This document shows positions 23,641-37,450 of a stretch of DNA of 64,000 bases, piece by piece. The position numbers were made by a program, and so were the translations under genes. Each line of letters begins with the position of its first letter. Position 1 is the stretch's first letter. This stretch comes from Sinonovacula constricta (Eukaryota > Mollusca > Bivalvia > Cardiida > Solecurtidae): positions 40,040,249 to 40,104,248 of the forward strand of contig CM017563.1 in assembly GCA_007844125.1 (NCBI GenBank), written 5' to 3'. The notes below the pieces were generated by a model. It was given only the letters and a program-made list of their open reading frames with translations, did not search any database and had not been told where the DNA came from.

Positions 23641-25671
23641 TATACATCGACTATAACCCAGACCCATACTTTTTTCTATAAATGAGTTGAAATATTATTT
23701 ATCACGGGTTTGTAATTATTTGCAGTTCATAATAGTAATGAATGTTGATGATATCTCATAAAAGTAAGAATGGATTTTATTAGATATTTTACTATTGGCT
23801 TCCTCTCTTTTGGATATATCTAAATACAAATGATAAAAATTAGTGGAATTCATCACATTTGTCTCCGGAGTTACATAGATGATTTTTAAAGGGTGCGGAA
23901 ATTGGCGGTTTACTGTTATTGTCGGGTTAAAAATATGCATTAACTAGTAAGCATTGGTCATACTGTTTTATTTATATTTGTTCGGAACTAAAATGGCCAC
24001 ATTTCATAATCGGGCCATATTCAATGTTGGAGGCATGAATATATTATAAGTAATATTTTATTGCTAAAAATTTACGCCCATAGAGCATTTTAGTCCTTTT
24101 CAGTCATTAAAAACAAGTCTATTACACACCAAAATTGTTCGAAGTTATGTTTATAAATTTTAGAAACCATGCTTCACAGGCAGACCAAAAAACCTGGGGA
24201 GTTTTGTTTGCGATGTCAGAGAAAGCGTGTGTCCTTCGCGATGACTGCTTCATCATTTTCTATCACCACCGTCCCACCAAATTTATATTTAGATAACAAT
24301 CGTTTTCATTTCAATCAGCCTGATCGCAACTTAACATCGCTTAGTTATAATACTTTAGTGTCCAATAAACTAACAATTTTTTGTTGTATGAGTTAATAAA
24401 TTTAATTAAAAAAAAACTTGTATTTGTTGATTTAGCATAATAACCTAACAAGATTTGGCAGACTTTAGTGGATTGTTCACATTATAGATATTTCGATTTC
24501 CAAAAATAGATACATTATTAATCGAGTATTAATAAATTTACACACCAAACTTTGTCGAAATCACTTATTGAATTGTTTATTGTTACATGCTCTTTATCCC
24601 GACCAAAAGACCTGGTAATTTAAGCTTGCAATGTAAAAGAAAGCACGTGCCTTTCGCGATAACTGCTTCACTCTTTTCTGCTGCAACTCTCGCATTTATG
24701 TGAAGATTGAATGTTTTTTCATTCCTTTTGATATGAATTTCGCCCAACTTATTGTCTTTTCATATGTTGCAATTATTAGAAAAATTGAGACGTGTCCTTT
24801 TCTAGAGCTGTGCCAAAACTTGCTGAAGTGGTTAATTGGTTTATTGCTGTAAATGATTGAATTATTATAAGAAATATGACATTTTATTTTAAAACTTTGA
24901 TGATTTAATATAGTTAGTGCTTGGACTCTTCATTGTGATACTCCACCCCAAGCAAAGGTTTGTTGTTGAAGATAATGGTAAACTATCAAATCAGCAGTAA
25001 AAATATCATTATCCAATTAATAGTAATACAGGAATAAAAATGTTTACAAAAACAAAACGAAAGAAAAACCTCCGTGAGCTTCTATTATTTCGAATTCCTT
25101 TACTTAATTACAAAGTATCTGAACCTCCAATTGGACAACATTTCAAATTTAGTAAACAGATTAAAATCCGTATGCAAAAGTTATGTATACGATTAAAACT
25201 GACGATATGGCTTGACCCAAATTAATTGTTACAGCACATTTCACAAAGCATTTGCCATAACAAAAACTCGTCTGTTTTCTACATCCAGCATTCTTTGCAT
25301 AGACAGTGATGATACTCGATTTCAGTCTGTCCTATGACATTACACTCTGAAGGTAACCGGGGATTATTGTTTCTATGTATTAATAAACAGATCTTATTGT
25401 TTGTTTTGATTTTTATTTACAGTATACGTTTATGAAAAGAAACATGTAAGGTACACTAATGTACACAAGGGATCATCGTAAAACGTTGTATTATCAACAA
25501 TATTTGAAAGTGTACAGAGTTCAAACTCCTTTGCAGACTTTTACACAGACATGTCGTTCAGTATTGTGTTACAAAGTAAGAAAAGTAGCAAGTGTAAAAT
25601 TATTTCCTTTAAACGATTAACGTATTTATGTTCCATTAAACTTGCTTTATCTTTCTTAAATGTTTTTACAT

Positions 25672-25911
25672 AAAGATGGCGTGATGGTTGTTCTGTTGAT
25701 CGTCAACATCATACTACTGTTCTCATTCACCAGTCTTGTCTTTGTATGGCGAGTTTAAAGGCACATTGCTATGGAACCAAGAGAATCCCGCATCTGTGTA
25801 CCATAGACAGAGTTTTACAATGACACATATCCTGCATCAGTGACCACGCGGAATGATCAGAAAGAGTGTTGTGGTAAAGTTTCTGATATCGTGCAGGATT
25901 TCATTTCAAAA
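25672..25911 (+). pseudogene. TNF copy 2, broken transmembrane exon D
   Basis: The sequence is very close to exon D of copy 1 (VMVVLLIVNIILLFSF), but the acceptor is CAT and a TAA replaces the glycine-lysine of the RGKR motif. The donor reads ACAAGA where copy 1 has GTAAGA. Three independent lesions show that the exon is dead. Confidence 0.8.
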
Positions 25912-26133
25912 ACAAGAGTCTGTATGTGCTAAGAACAATTTTCTATTTTGTTTGTTTGTTTGTTGGATTTAACGTGCTAGCATCCATACTTCAGTTATCT
26001 GGAGAACATTACCAACTTGAAGCAGATAAAGCGCCCGTTTTCTTAGTGAATGTTAACACTTGGCATGTGCCCAGTAACACTAACCTGACACCAAGACACT
26101 TACTGGTCGTGGAACTACCAGGAGCGTGGGAGA

Positions 26134-26137
<4 letters not shown>

Positions 26138-26178
<41 letters not shown>

Positions 26179-26180
26179 TC
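26138..26180. repeat. (GA)n microsatellite and G tract
   Basis: About 16 GA dinucleotides are followed by a run of nine G and then G-rich sequence, inside the old SINE of the pseudogene intron. Confidence 0.9.
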
Positions 26181-27759
26181 TTGGGGCGGGGGCGGGTGAA
26201 TGAAATCCGTATATTAGGCTTTTTCTATTTTGTAGAAGATATGTTTGTATTATTAAAACCTATGAACAAATTATTTTGCAGTTGTGTCGGTTTTCCAGTT
26301 TCGTATACTGGCTTTATCACAAATACAAAATGTTCAGACAGATTCACACAGGAATCAATGTACATTTTTTATGGTAAGACAGCAAGAATAACTCATTAAA
26401 AGTGCTGTTAACGTAAGTGATCACATTGTAAAAAAACGAAATGTTCTTTACTACTCTAGGTGTGCACTAAAACATCTAATTAATGTTTGTGATTCTGAAA
26501 CTTTACTCTCCGTGTTGGGAAATTAAGGTGTTTTAATGTCCGTTTTTGTCTAAATAAGCACGTTTACTGGCTTAAACTTACAGCGTGTACACCATTATAC
26601 AGTCACTGTAGAAATCATCTTTCGCTAAGTCATTTACAAAAATTAGTCGATGCAATTTTAGCTCCATTTACCTGCACTTCTTTGTAGAATGGGCAGTTCT
26701 TATTAAAACTTTAATGAACCAAATGTGACAAAATTAGAAAGTGAAGAACAAATTTTCCTACCTTTATTTATAATAGAAAGGAGTTTATTCCAGAACGCCA
26801 TACAAATTTATATACATGCATTTTGATATTTTCGAGTCTGTGGTTCAAATCTTTGACTTGTAATATCTCTTTCCTTACCGGGTAGGTCGAGTAATTTCAT
26901 TTATGGCGGTGTTCCAGTTGGCTGTGGTGAGCTGGCGGTTCAACCCAGACATATGCATGCCGTCTTTGTCCACCAACAATTAGTTGGACGTTACCATTAT
27001 AACATTAATTGTCCCAAATGTAACAAAAATATATAATGTTGTTGTGTGTCCTTTAGTCGAGGGAAAGAGCATTTGATGAGCACTACCCGTCACGTAAGTT
27101 AAGCTTCCTTTACTATGTAATTTGTATTATTTATTAAACAGATCTTTATATAAATTACTTTAATAACACCAGGACTTTAGAATTTTTTAAAAGATATTAC
27201 AGTTTTCATTTCGGAAGTTTCTCTCTCAGTCTAAACAGAAAAGCTACACCACTTTCTCTAGTTAAACTGCGTTACACTGGTGAACTAGACGAAAGGGAGT
27301 AATTAAAAAGTATATTATTGCATCACCGTCAATTCGAAATATAAATGAAATTCTACCAAACATCGCTACATTTGTATACAGATCACAGCTTAATTTCTAA
27401 AAGTCGTACACAACTATCTAAAAAGCAACACTCATTATATAATATTTCTAAGCGTTGTCTTTCATTTCATATATACAGTAACGTTTACGTTGTCTTCGTG
27501 CACCGTATTATTGAACTTTGTCTGAGCCAGTTAGATATTGGACAGGGGAGGAAACTCTATACAGCTTAGTCAGAAGTGCACGTCTTCTAAAACAGGTGTC
27601 ATTTTGTTACATCCCTTCCTCTCCAAAATCTATAGTTACTTCGCGGAATGGCATTTCATACATAAATCGTCGTTTCCAGTACATCAAAATTACACATTAC
27701 AATTCTTTTGCAAGAAATATGTTGATGCGAAGCATCAAAGCCGACGCAAACGATTAATA

Positions 27760-28125
27760 GGTAAATAAGAAAAAGTCCTATCAAAATTTCTACAGATATT
27801 TAAATTTAATCTACCTCTGGACAAAGGCAAAGGTGTTAAATATAAATGTGACAAAAACACAGAGACGAGACATAACACACAAAAAGAAAATAACATCAGG
27901 TACCGCCCTTGAACGATCAGTCGGCAAAAGGACCGACTAGAGTGCTTAAACCTGGTTTGTAGAGCGCTCCAGCCTCGCACGTCCTGAAGGTTTTTCTATC
28001 AAACAAACAGTATAAATAAAAATATCCCGTCAAAGTGAAACAACTAACAGTAAGAACCTGCATCGGGAGTTAAAACAGATATAATAAACTTATATACATA
28101 CATAATATCTAGTCATAAAATAAAT
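27760..28125 (-). mobile_element. Penelope-like 3' end, inserted in palindrome arm
   Basis: Reverse complement of the 12.5-12.86 kb repeat, starting at the same terminal GGTAAATAAGAAAAAGTCC boundary. The matching place in the right palindrome arm (about 31010-31020) lacks it, so the insertion came after the arms formed. Confidence 0.6.
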
Positions 28126-28129
28126 TATG

Positions 28130-28250
28130 AACTAAAACAAATTTAACAGAAATGGGTTATGAAAGTCCGCAAAACAGACATTCACCCATATGCAAATTTC
28201 AGGGTGCATTTCCTTCAATAGGCGTGGCGCTCCAGCGATCATGTGCGTCG
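28130..28250. repeat. Dispersed repeat shared with 56.3 kb
   Basis: Matches 56310-56420 in the same orientation (GGTTATG/GCTATG, GCAAAACAGAC, TATGCAAATTT, ATAGGCGT blocks). Identity of the element unknown. Confidence 0.5.
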
Positions 28251-29024
28251 CCAATCGATGTCTAGTCCTGACATACTGCACTTGTTATTGTTAACATTTA
28301 CATCATCATTGACGCAAGTATTCTGTTTCTATAACCATATCTGGTTCTGTACGTGCACTAGTTTCACTGCGTTTGACGGTTTAAATTGTTAAAGGCATGC
28401 TGACACTTCTTTGTTCAGATAAAACTGCTCCACTAAATGGAAATTGGGCGAATCTACATCAACAAACCCTAAAAATAACACGGGTCTTACTATATGCCTT
28501 AGTATAGATATAATAAATATATAACGACATATTTTAGGAACATTTTTAATTGAATTTCTAAATACAAATTGAGATTATGCTTAGGCATTTTACAAAATAT
28601 TTTTACACGTGAGAGTGTATTAATATCTGTGATAAGTAATCCACCTGAAGTTTTAACAAGAACGGAAGCAACAGATACTTTTCTTTGACAAAGAACTTAT
28701 TAGAAAGTAAAAATAAAATAAAATAAGAGTACAATCAAAAGACTATAATGTCTTACCCTCCAGACTTCAAGATAATAAACAATAAAAGGGCATGTCGATT
28801 TAAAAAAAAAACTCCATTACATAAGGTGCTCGCCATTTGTGAAAGGTGAGGGTAAAACGATTATGTCGGTCGGTTCTATTTCTCTCTAAAGACACGTAGT
28901 TGAAATAATGAAATTAAATACGGCAGTTTAGATTCCGATGTTACCTTTACCTACTATACATTATTGTCAATGTCTGACATTCTGGAAAACCACGAATTTT
29001 ACCGAAGATCAAATATACTGTGCT

Positions 29025-29130
29025 GACCTGCGGTGCGCCGGTGGTTCTACTAAGAACTTTGGTCGGGATATTCAGCTGTCAAGATAACTGGACGTAGCTC
29101 TAATGGCCATAATTATTCGCTGCAATCTAA
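29025..29130 (+). repeat. SINE body fragment
   Basis: CTGCGGTGCGCCGGTGGTTCTACTAAG followed by AACTGGACGTAGC and GGCCATAATT matches the central and 3' part of the SINE at 37226-37450. A second fragment occurs at 30358-30450. Confidence 0.55.
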
Positions 29131-30357
29131 CGCAATGCAATAATAAAACAAAACATTAAAACAGATCTACATGTAACTTAGTACGAAGTAGCAAATACAA
29201 AGTATCAGACTTAAGTGTTAAATTGATTTAATTTAAGCGAGTTAAATAATCGTTAAAAAACAATGCCCTTCAATGATAGTTGGATTCTATTTATCACATT
29301 ACCACAGACTTACATTTTCGGTTGTTTTATGTTTTTCGGCTGATCTGCCATTCGCACAGAGATCTACTCAGATATTTGTATAGCGTCTTTATACACACAT
29401 AAATCGAAAGTAAATCGCAGTGGCCATGAATGTTCTTAGGCGAATTAGATATTCTAAGATACTATTATAGCCTTCTGAACCTATATGATTGTTCTATGGT
29501 TACAAGAAGAGGAACTGTATGTTGCGTTATTTGCATGCCTACCACAGACGTGATCGTGATCGTAAATATATTATCTTCCTTAGATCATTTCCCTTCACCA
29601 TCTGCCTTTTCAATCGCCAGCTGATTTTAACCGACCAGAAACCGTCGATACCTGTAAAATAGCTTAAAAGGCGAGTGTAAAAGTTACATTCAAAGCTCCA
29701 TCGTGTTAAGTTTGTTTATTGCGTTTATCGTCCAACCAACAGTATTTCATCGTGTTAAGTATACACGGCTCTGTTAAAGGTCACAGTTACTGATACGTTA
29801 CTGAATATACTTTCGCATGAGTGCCAATTCAATACATATATATTAATCATGTTAACGGTACAATGTAGTTAATAGTGTGAAAAAAGTTTGATATTTGTAG
29901 AAAAAATGACTAAACACTTTAGCCGGCCTGCAATGCAGCATTGCAATTATGCTACTCTGTTTAAAGGTGGCGTGTTGGGAGGTAAGGTGTCTTTTATGTT
30001 ACACCGTTTTGTTATTTTCTTATGTGGCTGTCTCAAAACACATTGTGATCTAGAAGAGCAACTGCTTGTGCTTATAAATGGTAACAGTGTAATTTGATTC
30101 CATTCGTTAAAATGTAAAAAAAAATCATGCAAACCTTATCGAAAAAAAATGAATTATCGTAAAATAAAAAGACTCAAACGACATAAATTATAACGAATAA
30201 ATAAAAGAAAATATATTAAAGTTTCGTTAAGCGGACTGTTTTAAGAACTGGCAGCTGGTCCGTGAGTTTGAGAATTTTTTTTTAACAAATTTTCAAGGAA
30301 TTTGATGAAATCACATGTTCAAGTTAGATATTAAAAATAATGTATAAATGTGTTATT

Positions 30358-30450
30358 GCTGACCAGCCGTGTTCCGATGGTTCTGTCTTGGGTAGTCTTC
30401 CACCACAACTGCTGGATGTCGCTACAATGACCATAAATACCTCTGTAATA
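30358..30450 (+). repeat. SINE body fragment
   Basis: CTGACCAGCCGTGTTCCGATGG followed by ACTGCTGGATGTCGCTACAATG has the same organisation as the fragment at 29025-29130, within the palindrome loop. Confidence 0.5.
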
Positions 30451-31499
30451 TATCTTATCACAAACCAACAAGCAATAAGCCGTTACCGTTTCTTTAGTTT
30501 GCAGCTTTAGTTGTAGTATATCATTAAACACCTTTTTAATAAGCGGACATTTACGTTTCTAGCAAGTTGAAGTTGACATTTATTTTATAAATCTTCAAGG
30601 CATTATTAACCATGATTGACATGTACCGCGATGCAAAGCGTTTTGTAACTTTTTCTGATACAGGATATTGTTTGTAGTTCAGCTTCACTCCATCCCTAAT
30701 ATGACAATCAATAGGAATGTGGTATCAAATATCATTATACTTCAATAACTAATGCAAAGACAATCATGTATTTTCTTTCCATTTAAGTCTTAAGCATTTG
30801 TTGTTGTTGTGGAGCAGCGTCTCTGGCGACACCGTCCAGAGTGACACTAGCTTGAAATCGGAGATTCGCAGACCCTGCCTGCTTTAAACCATCCTGGAAT
30901 CGTCAGACAAAGTGAAACTAGTGGACATACAGGACGAAATATGGCTATAGAAACAGAATAGTAAATGGTGATTTAAATGTTAACAATAAATAAGTGCAGT
31001 ATGCCAAGACTAGGCATTGATAAACTGATTGTAAATGTGTAATTGATGTAATCGAAACGACTAATGAATAAAGGGTAATTCCGCTCAGTAACTATAGATT
31101 ATGGAGAGAAATGCACGTAAAAAATGACACCGATTTTAGTAGACGTGCACTACTGACCAAGCTGTGAAGAGATTCCTCCCCTGTCCAATATATAACGAAG
31201 CCCATGTGAAACTTATTGAATATATGAAATAAACACAACACTCATGTACATCATTTAATGTGTGTTGCTTTTTAGACAGTTGTGTATATCTTTTAGAAAT
31301 TATGCCGATCCGTTAATTTCATTTATATTTTGAACTGACGGTGAATGCTATAATATACTTTGTAAATACTCCCTTTCGCCTAGTTCACCGGTATAACGCA
31401 TCTTAACTAGAGAAAGTGGTGTGGCTTTTCTGTTTAGACTGAAAGAGAAAGTTCCAAAACTAAAACTGTAATAACTCTTTAAAAATGAAACATATTAAT

Positions 31500-33850
31500 G
31501 AAATAAAAAATATTTATATTGCCATGATTCAATTTGGGAAAAACACTTACCATGTTTGTACCGTTTAAATTTGAGGCTTTACATAGAACTGTTATCTTAT
31601 AATATTATATAGTAACTTTTGAACTTAGATTTTATAACCAAACACGAAATGAACTAGGAGATACGTGCATGTTAAATTTTACGCAAAGAAAAAAAAGTAA
31701 AAGAGAAATAAACTTAATTATGAAAAGTATTCCAGGAGTCTTATCAGGATCAAATCTGTTTGCCTTAGTTATAGATAACATATTTAGCAATGGATATGCA
31801 CAGTTGTTGTAATGCGTCATGTCAAACTCATGTCAAGGATTGAAAAAACTGGGTATATATCTACTACGGGCATGTCTCTGCATTATCATAACTCTTGTAT
31901 TTTATTACGAATAAAACTCTTTTGTACCTATTGTACGTCCATTACCAACTAAACTACTGACTGCAATGTAGAAATTCAACACCTCAAAACTAGTTTAAAA
32001 AAACAGAAAATTAACGTGTACTGCACATATGTGTGTAAATAGATAAATAGTATATACCTCATACAACTTAACGATTTCCATAACCATACAAGTATTCTAC
32101 ACAGTTAAACAAATATTAAATACCAAAATTAATAGCAATATAATTTAAAACGTAGCAGTTCAAATATATTTATTCACCACTGCAGTACAGTACATGTTTT
32201 TCCCAGAGATTTACAAAAAAGCAATTTACCAGTGTATGTGTACTACATATATTTACAAGATTTACATGAATTTGCCAACATGATGAAACAAGATAATAGT
32301 ATTAAATATATGTATTGTTCATGTAAATCTCAATGTAGTAATTATTATTAGAGAATAAACATGGGAGGAATGGGGGTCTTTAGGTAAACATATCACTAAT
32401 ATAAGACATGTAAAAGCAAGGCGAATTTAATACAGAGAATAGACAATTCCGGCACACGTTGTATAGCAATAATTTATGTCAAATTTGTAATACGATTGTT
32501 CAACATTGTTAAGATAAATTTAATAAACTTTATACACCACAGTTACTTGCATAATTCTACAGCTATTCAGCATTGTTAAACAGTTATTAAAAAACAATCG
32601 TAATACATAACTTCGCTGTGTGAAAAAAAACAACAACAATTAACCCGTGAACAAGATTAAGTAAACTTTTTTTGTACAGTACTTCGCAGAGATTTAACGT
32701 TATACATGTACGCAGTTTGCTGTTATGATACAGGAATTTACATATTTTGTATTAATTAATATTACCAATATAATAATACAAGAAGAACTTATTATACATA
32801 TGTATATTTCATGTAAATATTAATAGCTTTATTATTACTAGAAAAGAAACGTTAGAGGAAAGGAAGCCTTTTAATAAACATAAGTCCTCCTTCTATATCA
32901 GTAGCTAGGACCGAACGTTTAGAAAAGAAACAACAGAAGTAACATAAAGTTAGACGTTCGTACAGTCGATTGTTACTCATAGTACAAATGTATTTGTTGT
33001 CTCACCATGGAAACACAGCGATCTCTCATCATTGTTGTATAGTTCAGGATATTCAGTAAAAACAACAAGAACACACCAATAAACTTTGACTTAAAATCAT
33101 ACAAAAATATACAAAGCAAAACGAGAATGGGATATCACAGATTTCAAATAGAATATACATGTAAGAAATGTGTTGCATTTGTAAAAATAAGTAAATAGTC
33201 ACATTGCAGGGCAAACATTATAATCTTAAAATAATAATATTTGACAGGGTTATCCTGTTTCATGGCAATATATAAAAATAGCTACATTAAGAACAATTAA
33301 CATGACATTATACAAGATAAGACAATGTTTCATATATAAGAACAAAAACAATAAAAAATTGTTATGTATAAAAACAAAAACAACACAAACAATTCTTGAC
33401 CTTTCATAATGTATCTACAGATAAATATGTGTATGTACATAGATGTGTGTGCGCGAGAGAAAAGATGTTGCAATGTGTGTTTGTAAGCTACTACTTCAAG
33501 TAGCCAAACCCACAATAATTAGAGCAGCAGTGCCTTTCTGTATGGATGTTTGACCTTTATATTCATAAAGGTCGTCGGTCAGAAATCATGAACACTATAT
33601 TTGACCAGATATTTATTTAATTACGCTATAAAGTTCGAAAGTGGACTGTTCTTATTAAACCTTACACTGGTCGAGTGTTAAACAACTGTTTAAACTATTC
33701 AGGCAGGATGCGAAGTGTTTTCAGTGCATGGATAGTATACAAACCTAACCGAAGGTTCTGTATGGGAATAGACCTTAGAAGACAAGGTCAACTTTTCGGA
33801 AATTTGCTAACGCTCTATCCAAGGCAATGCGCTTATTAAACGACTTTCTT
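31500..33850. other. AT-rich DNA with a diverged direct repeat
   Basis: No gene recognised. Segments at about 32170-32400 and 32670-32900 are diverged direct repeats about 500 bp apart (shared ACAGTAC, CAGAGATTTA, TTCATGTAAAT and AATAAACAT blocks). Confidence 0.45.
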
Positions 33851-33854
33851 CTTC

Positions 33855-34390
33855 ATAATACATTTGATAATTATAAAATATAATTTATTTGATAATTATT
33901 AAAGATATTTAATTGATGATAAAATTATACATTTGACAATTATAAAAGCTGAGGCATTTAACAATTTTTACAAATAAAAGCATTTGAAAATGATAAAAAT
34001 CAAGGCATTTGACAAAGAAAGAAGCATTTGATAGTTCGGAATAGTCATTTCAACAATAAAAATAAGGTATTTGAACAATATAAAAATGTTTGTTTTTAAC
34101 AGAATATTAAATCTATTGCATTTTACAATTGTAAATTATAGAGCATTTGATAATAATTACCAAACTAAGGCATTTGTTAATATAAAAGAGTTCCCACAAA
34201 GGTGCTTATTTTATAATTATCAATAATTGGATAGTTGATATGTATGAGAAATAAGCCATTTTATTTTTTTACAATATGTTATTTGATAATTATAAAAATA
34301 AGTACTGTTTTATATAAAAGCGTTGACCTTTGACAATAATTGATTTATAACAATTTTATAATTAAAGCAATTTGCGGATTTTGAAAGTTA
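33855..34390. repeat. AT-rich degenerate tandem array
   Basis: Irregular 30-45-bp units each carry CATTTGANAATTATAAAA or a close variant, about a dozen times. Too diverged to define an exact period. Confidence 0.6.
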
Positions 34391-34399
34391 CAGGATTCC

Positions 34400-37090
34400 C
34401 ACAAAGATAAAGTAAACAAAATTCCCTGACTTTTTCCTGGTTTGACAAACAACAGATTCAACAAGGTTTACATCAACAGACCATACATGTCTTTTACGGT
34501 CATATGTACCAATATGACAAAGTTTGTCTCATTCCTCCTGCCTTTACTTTTTTGTTTTACTTTTGTAAAATCATGCATGAAATTTCCCAATACAAAGGTT
34601 GTGTAAAAACATTAATAAAATTAATTATCTATTAAGTAGTGGAATAATAATTGTTAACATTTTTTTCCAAATGAAAGAAAAATCGCAATAAGATAGAATA
34701 ATTAAAGACTTGGCTGTAGATTCAAAAAGAATATACGACAAAGTCCTATGAACATTGAAACATATACCAAAATTTGAAAAGGCACAGGACAAAGGTTTTC
34801 ACATGCAAGCCAAATATAAAAGTAAAAACAAATCCATGATGAACAATTTAACAAAAAGAGCGAACCCGACAGTTACCGCCTTCAAACGGTCAGTCGGCAT
34901 AATCGACCGACTGGATTGCTTAGATGGGTCTTACGGAGCTCTAACCTCGCACTTCGTGCTGGTTTCTCAAATGCAAGCAATGAAAAGACAAATTATGTAT
35001 GTGAATAAAAACTGTCCAAGCGCTGACGTTTTCTTTGATACGTTATGACGAAAGTAGTGACGTCATTGAAATTAATGAAAATAATGTCCACACACTGTTC
35101 AGAGAGAGGGAGAGGGGGCGGGGGTATTTCGATTAGAAGAACAGCACAAAAATTGTTGACTGTATATGAAATAACGCGTTTGAATCTCGAAAGAAATTAC
35201 CAGAGAAGAGTACATGTTTAAAACATAATATTTTATCTTATTTAGAACGGTATTTGATCAATCTTAAAAAAAATGATATTATTATGTTATTTGGTATAAT
35301 CAATTTTAAACAAAATCAAAACTTTTCCATACATGTTATACTTTGCAACCAAGTTATCTATGGAACATTGTGGCATTCACTAAAACAAGTGTTTACCAAT
35401 TACAAAGAGATAAGTATTTGTATAAAAAGAAAGAAAATGATAAAATCAGACTTTAAAAAAAAGATTAAATACTGCTAAAATATTGGACACATTATAAACT
35501 TAATCTTTTAAATTACAACACAGTTTTAACTTGTATTTGTAACATTTTAACATTTGTATTTCAATAACAAATTTTAAAACTCACTGACTAATCTCTCACC
35601 TTCCATGACGCTGACTTAAAATGAACGGTTAATGACATGAATAGCATTTTGCGCCTGTATGCTTATTCTAAGTTAATCTGTTAATACAATAAAACACACA
35701 CATTAAGAAAATAATAAAACATAAAATAAAAAATAACGAACAAAAATGACCGGTAGAACAAATATCGACATAGCATGCACATAAGCACAGAACCGGGTAT
35801 ATAAAATACAGAATTACAGTTGTAATCAGTTATAACAGCATCTTATCACATATGCTATAATCTTGTAGCACTATCACTGAAGTCTGATAATAATAAAACA
35901 ATGAATAGCCATTCCTTTACATACTTTTATAAATGATAGAAGTTGACTAAATAGCAAACTGAGGTGCTTTACTAGCAATTATTTTAACATATTTTAAAAA
36001 GCGAGGTTTTGTTTAATAGTCAGGAACCTCATTTTTAGCCTCTCATCCTAATAGGATATATAATAATTGTCAGGAAAATAATGGAAGCTAATGCCACATT
36101 AGAAGCTGAGGTTACTGAATCATATGCATGGGTATTTGATGATGCATGTACTCAGACGGTGTCTGCTTAAATATACTATGCACATGATTTAACTGTTACA
36201 AGTTATTATTCAACATTGATATTCTGAGTATAATGAAACACGTTAAGAAAAATAAGTTCTAGTCGCCAATCAACATCAGTCAACTTTGAAGTAATACAGC
36301 TTTGACGGTTTAGAAAATTATACTTATAAAGTTATAAAGTTAATTATATATATAATTTGGAACTTCATAAGCAAATTAAGTTTAAAACTGTTTGGCACAT
36401 ATCTTGCTTGCATAGGCTAAGTAGGTGACGACGGTCATATTTTGCTAAATGGAACTCATTTTAAGATTTTCTTTATGCAAAACTACTTCATGTTCTCTGC
36501 ACACTGTTACATGTTTTTACAGAGCATGGGAAAAGCTTAGCACGAACAACCCACTAATTACACACATATTTTCTTTTTCATTTTAAAATACCTTTTTAAT
36601 CTATAAACAAATTCTAACAAAATCTAACAAACTATAAAGATAAAGCGTGGCACATCGGGGCTATTTACATGACTGTGCTTGAAATCAATCTTAATGCGTA
36701 GCTTTGAATATGAAGCTTTTCTTCACACGACTGCCATTCGTTGGTATATTGGTATCCGATAAAAATAACAAAATAGAACAAAAGGCAAACATTAGCAAAC
36801 AAAATTATAAAATACAAAAGCTATATGGAAAGTCGTATTTTAAATACTTTTAAGTAATTCTATGACTCTAAATATTGCTGAAAAAAGATGAGATCAAAAG
36901 TATGTTGAGCAGGGTATCAGTAGGAATTTATTTTATAAATAAAGCTCATGTAGAGCTTGCAGAGCTTATATAAATTAAAACCTGACGGAATATATATATA
37001 ACATTCATCTTTAATTGCTATGAGGGGTTACTGAGATGTCATTTGCGTTGTCAAGACGAATTAAAAATATAACGTGCATATAGGTGAGAA
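34400..37090. other. Intergenic DNA with a Penelope-like 3' fragment
   Basis: About 34840-34990 (-) matches the Penelope-like 3' end, including the AGTCGG...CCGACT hairpin. The ORF at 34755-35048 runs through it and is not a gene. The remainder is AT-rich without recognised features. Confidence 0.45.
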
Positions 37091-37225
37091 AGATGTGTGT
37101 TGGCTAAGCAGCCAAAATCAGTAACAACAGCTGCCTATAATTCCCTTATTTCATATCACCACAGGTTTACCGGTAGAAACATTGTCCCGTGACAATTCCT
37201 ACGAATCAATCAACTGAGAAGGGGC

Positions 37226-37450
37226 ACAAGTGGACGCCGAGTGGCCAGAGTCGCTGACTTGTAACTTCTCAGTCCCCCAAGCGAGTTTCGGTCGGGGCGA
37301 GAACTTTAATGTGGGGAGGTTTGCCACCTAACCCGCGGTGCGCCTGCGGGGTCTACCCAGGCATAAGTCTAGGGTCTTTATCCACCAATAGTCAGCTAAA
37401 CGTCGGCGAAATTCCCATAACTGTGTCGGTGCGATGTAAAAAACATCAAT
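37226..37450 (+). repeat. Near-complete tRNA-derived SINE
   Basis: The head resembles a serine- or leucine-type tRNA (GCCGAGTGGCCAGAGTCGCTGACT, then B-box-like GCGAGTTTCGGTC). A conserved central block (CGGTGCGCCTGCGGGGTCTACCC) and a tail with CAGCTAAACGTCGGCG and GATGTAAAAAAC follow. It is the best preserved SINE in the window and lies just beyond the 3' end of TNF copy 3. Confidence 0.7.

Larger units (their letters stand above)
21250..27130 (+). pseudogene. TNF ligand-like copy 2, truncated pseudogene
   Basis: Collinear with copy 1 from the 5' flank to just past stalk exon F. Recognisable exons are A 22029-22070 (intact, with ECEGQA), B 22755-22790 (acceptor AG is AC), C 24164-24196 (donor GT is GG), D about 25672-25911 (acceptor AG is AT, internal TAA after the membrane helix, donor lost) and F 27057-27093 (intact). 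Exons G and the TNF homology domain are absent, and the homology stops about 40 bases past exon F, where a palindromic repeat begins. The shared SINEs confirm the common origin. With no receptor-binding domain it cannot make a TNF ligand. Confidence 0.75.
27165..31500. repeat. Large interrupted palindrome (inverted arms, about 2.5 kb loop)
   Basis: The left arm is about 27165-27740 and resumes at about 28250-28390. The right arm, about 30870-31500, matches it in reverse complement. Anchors are TTGGACAGGGGAGGAA (27537; its complement near 31175-31192), GTGCACGTCT (27578; 31139) and CACCGTCAATTCG (27324; about 31335). The left arm is split by a Penelope-like 3' end (27760-28125). The arms are diverged by point changes and small indels, and the loop (about 28.4-30.85 kb) has no recognised gene. 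It could be a foldback element with long terminal inverted repeats or an inverted segmental duplication. Confidence 0.75.

Noticed and set aside
34755..35048. 97-codon ORF
   Set aside because: It runs through the Penelope-like 3' repeat and has no independent support.
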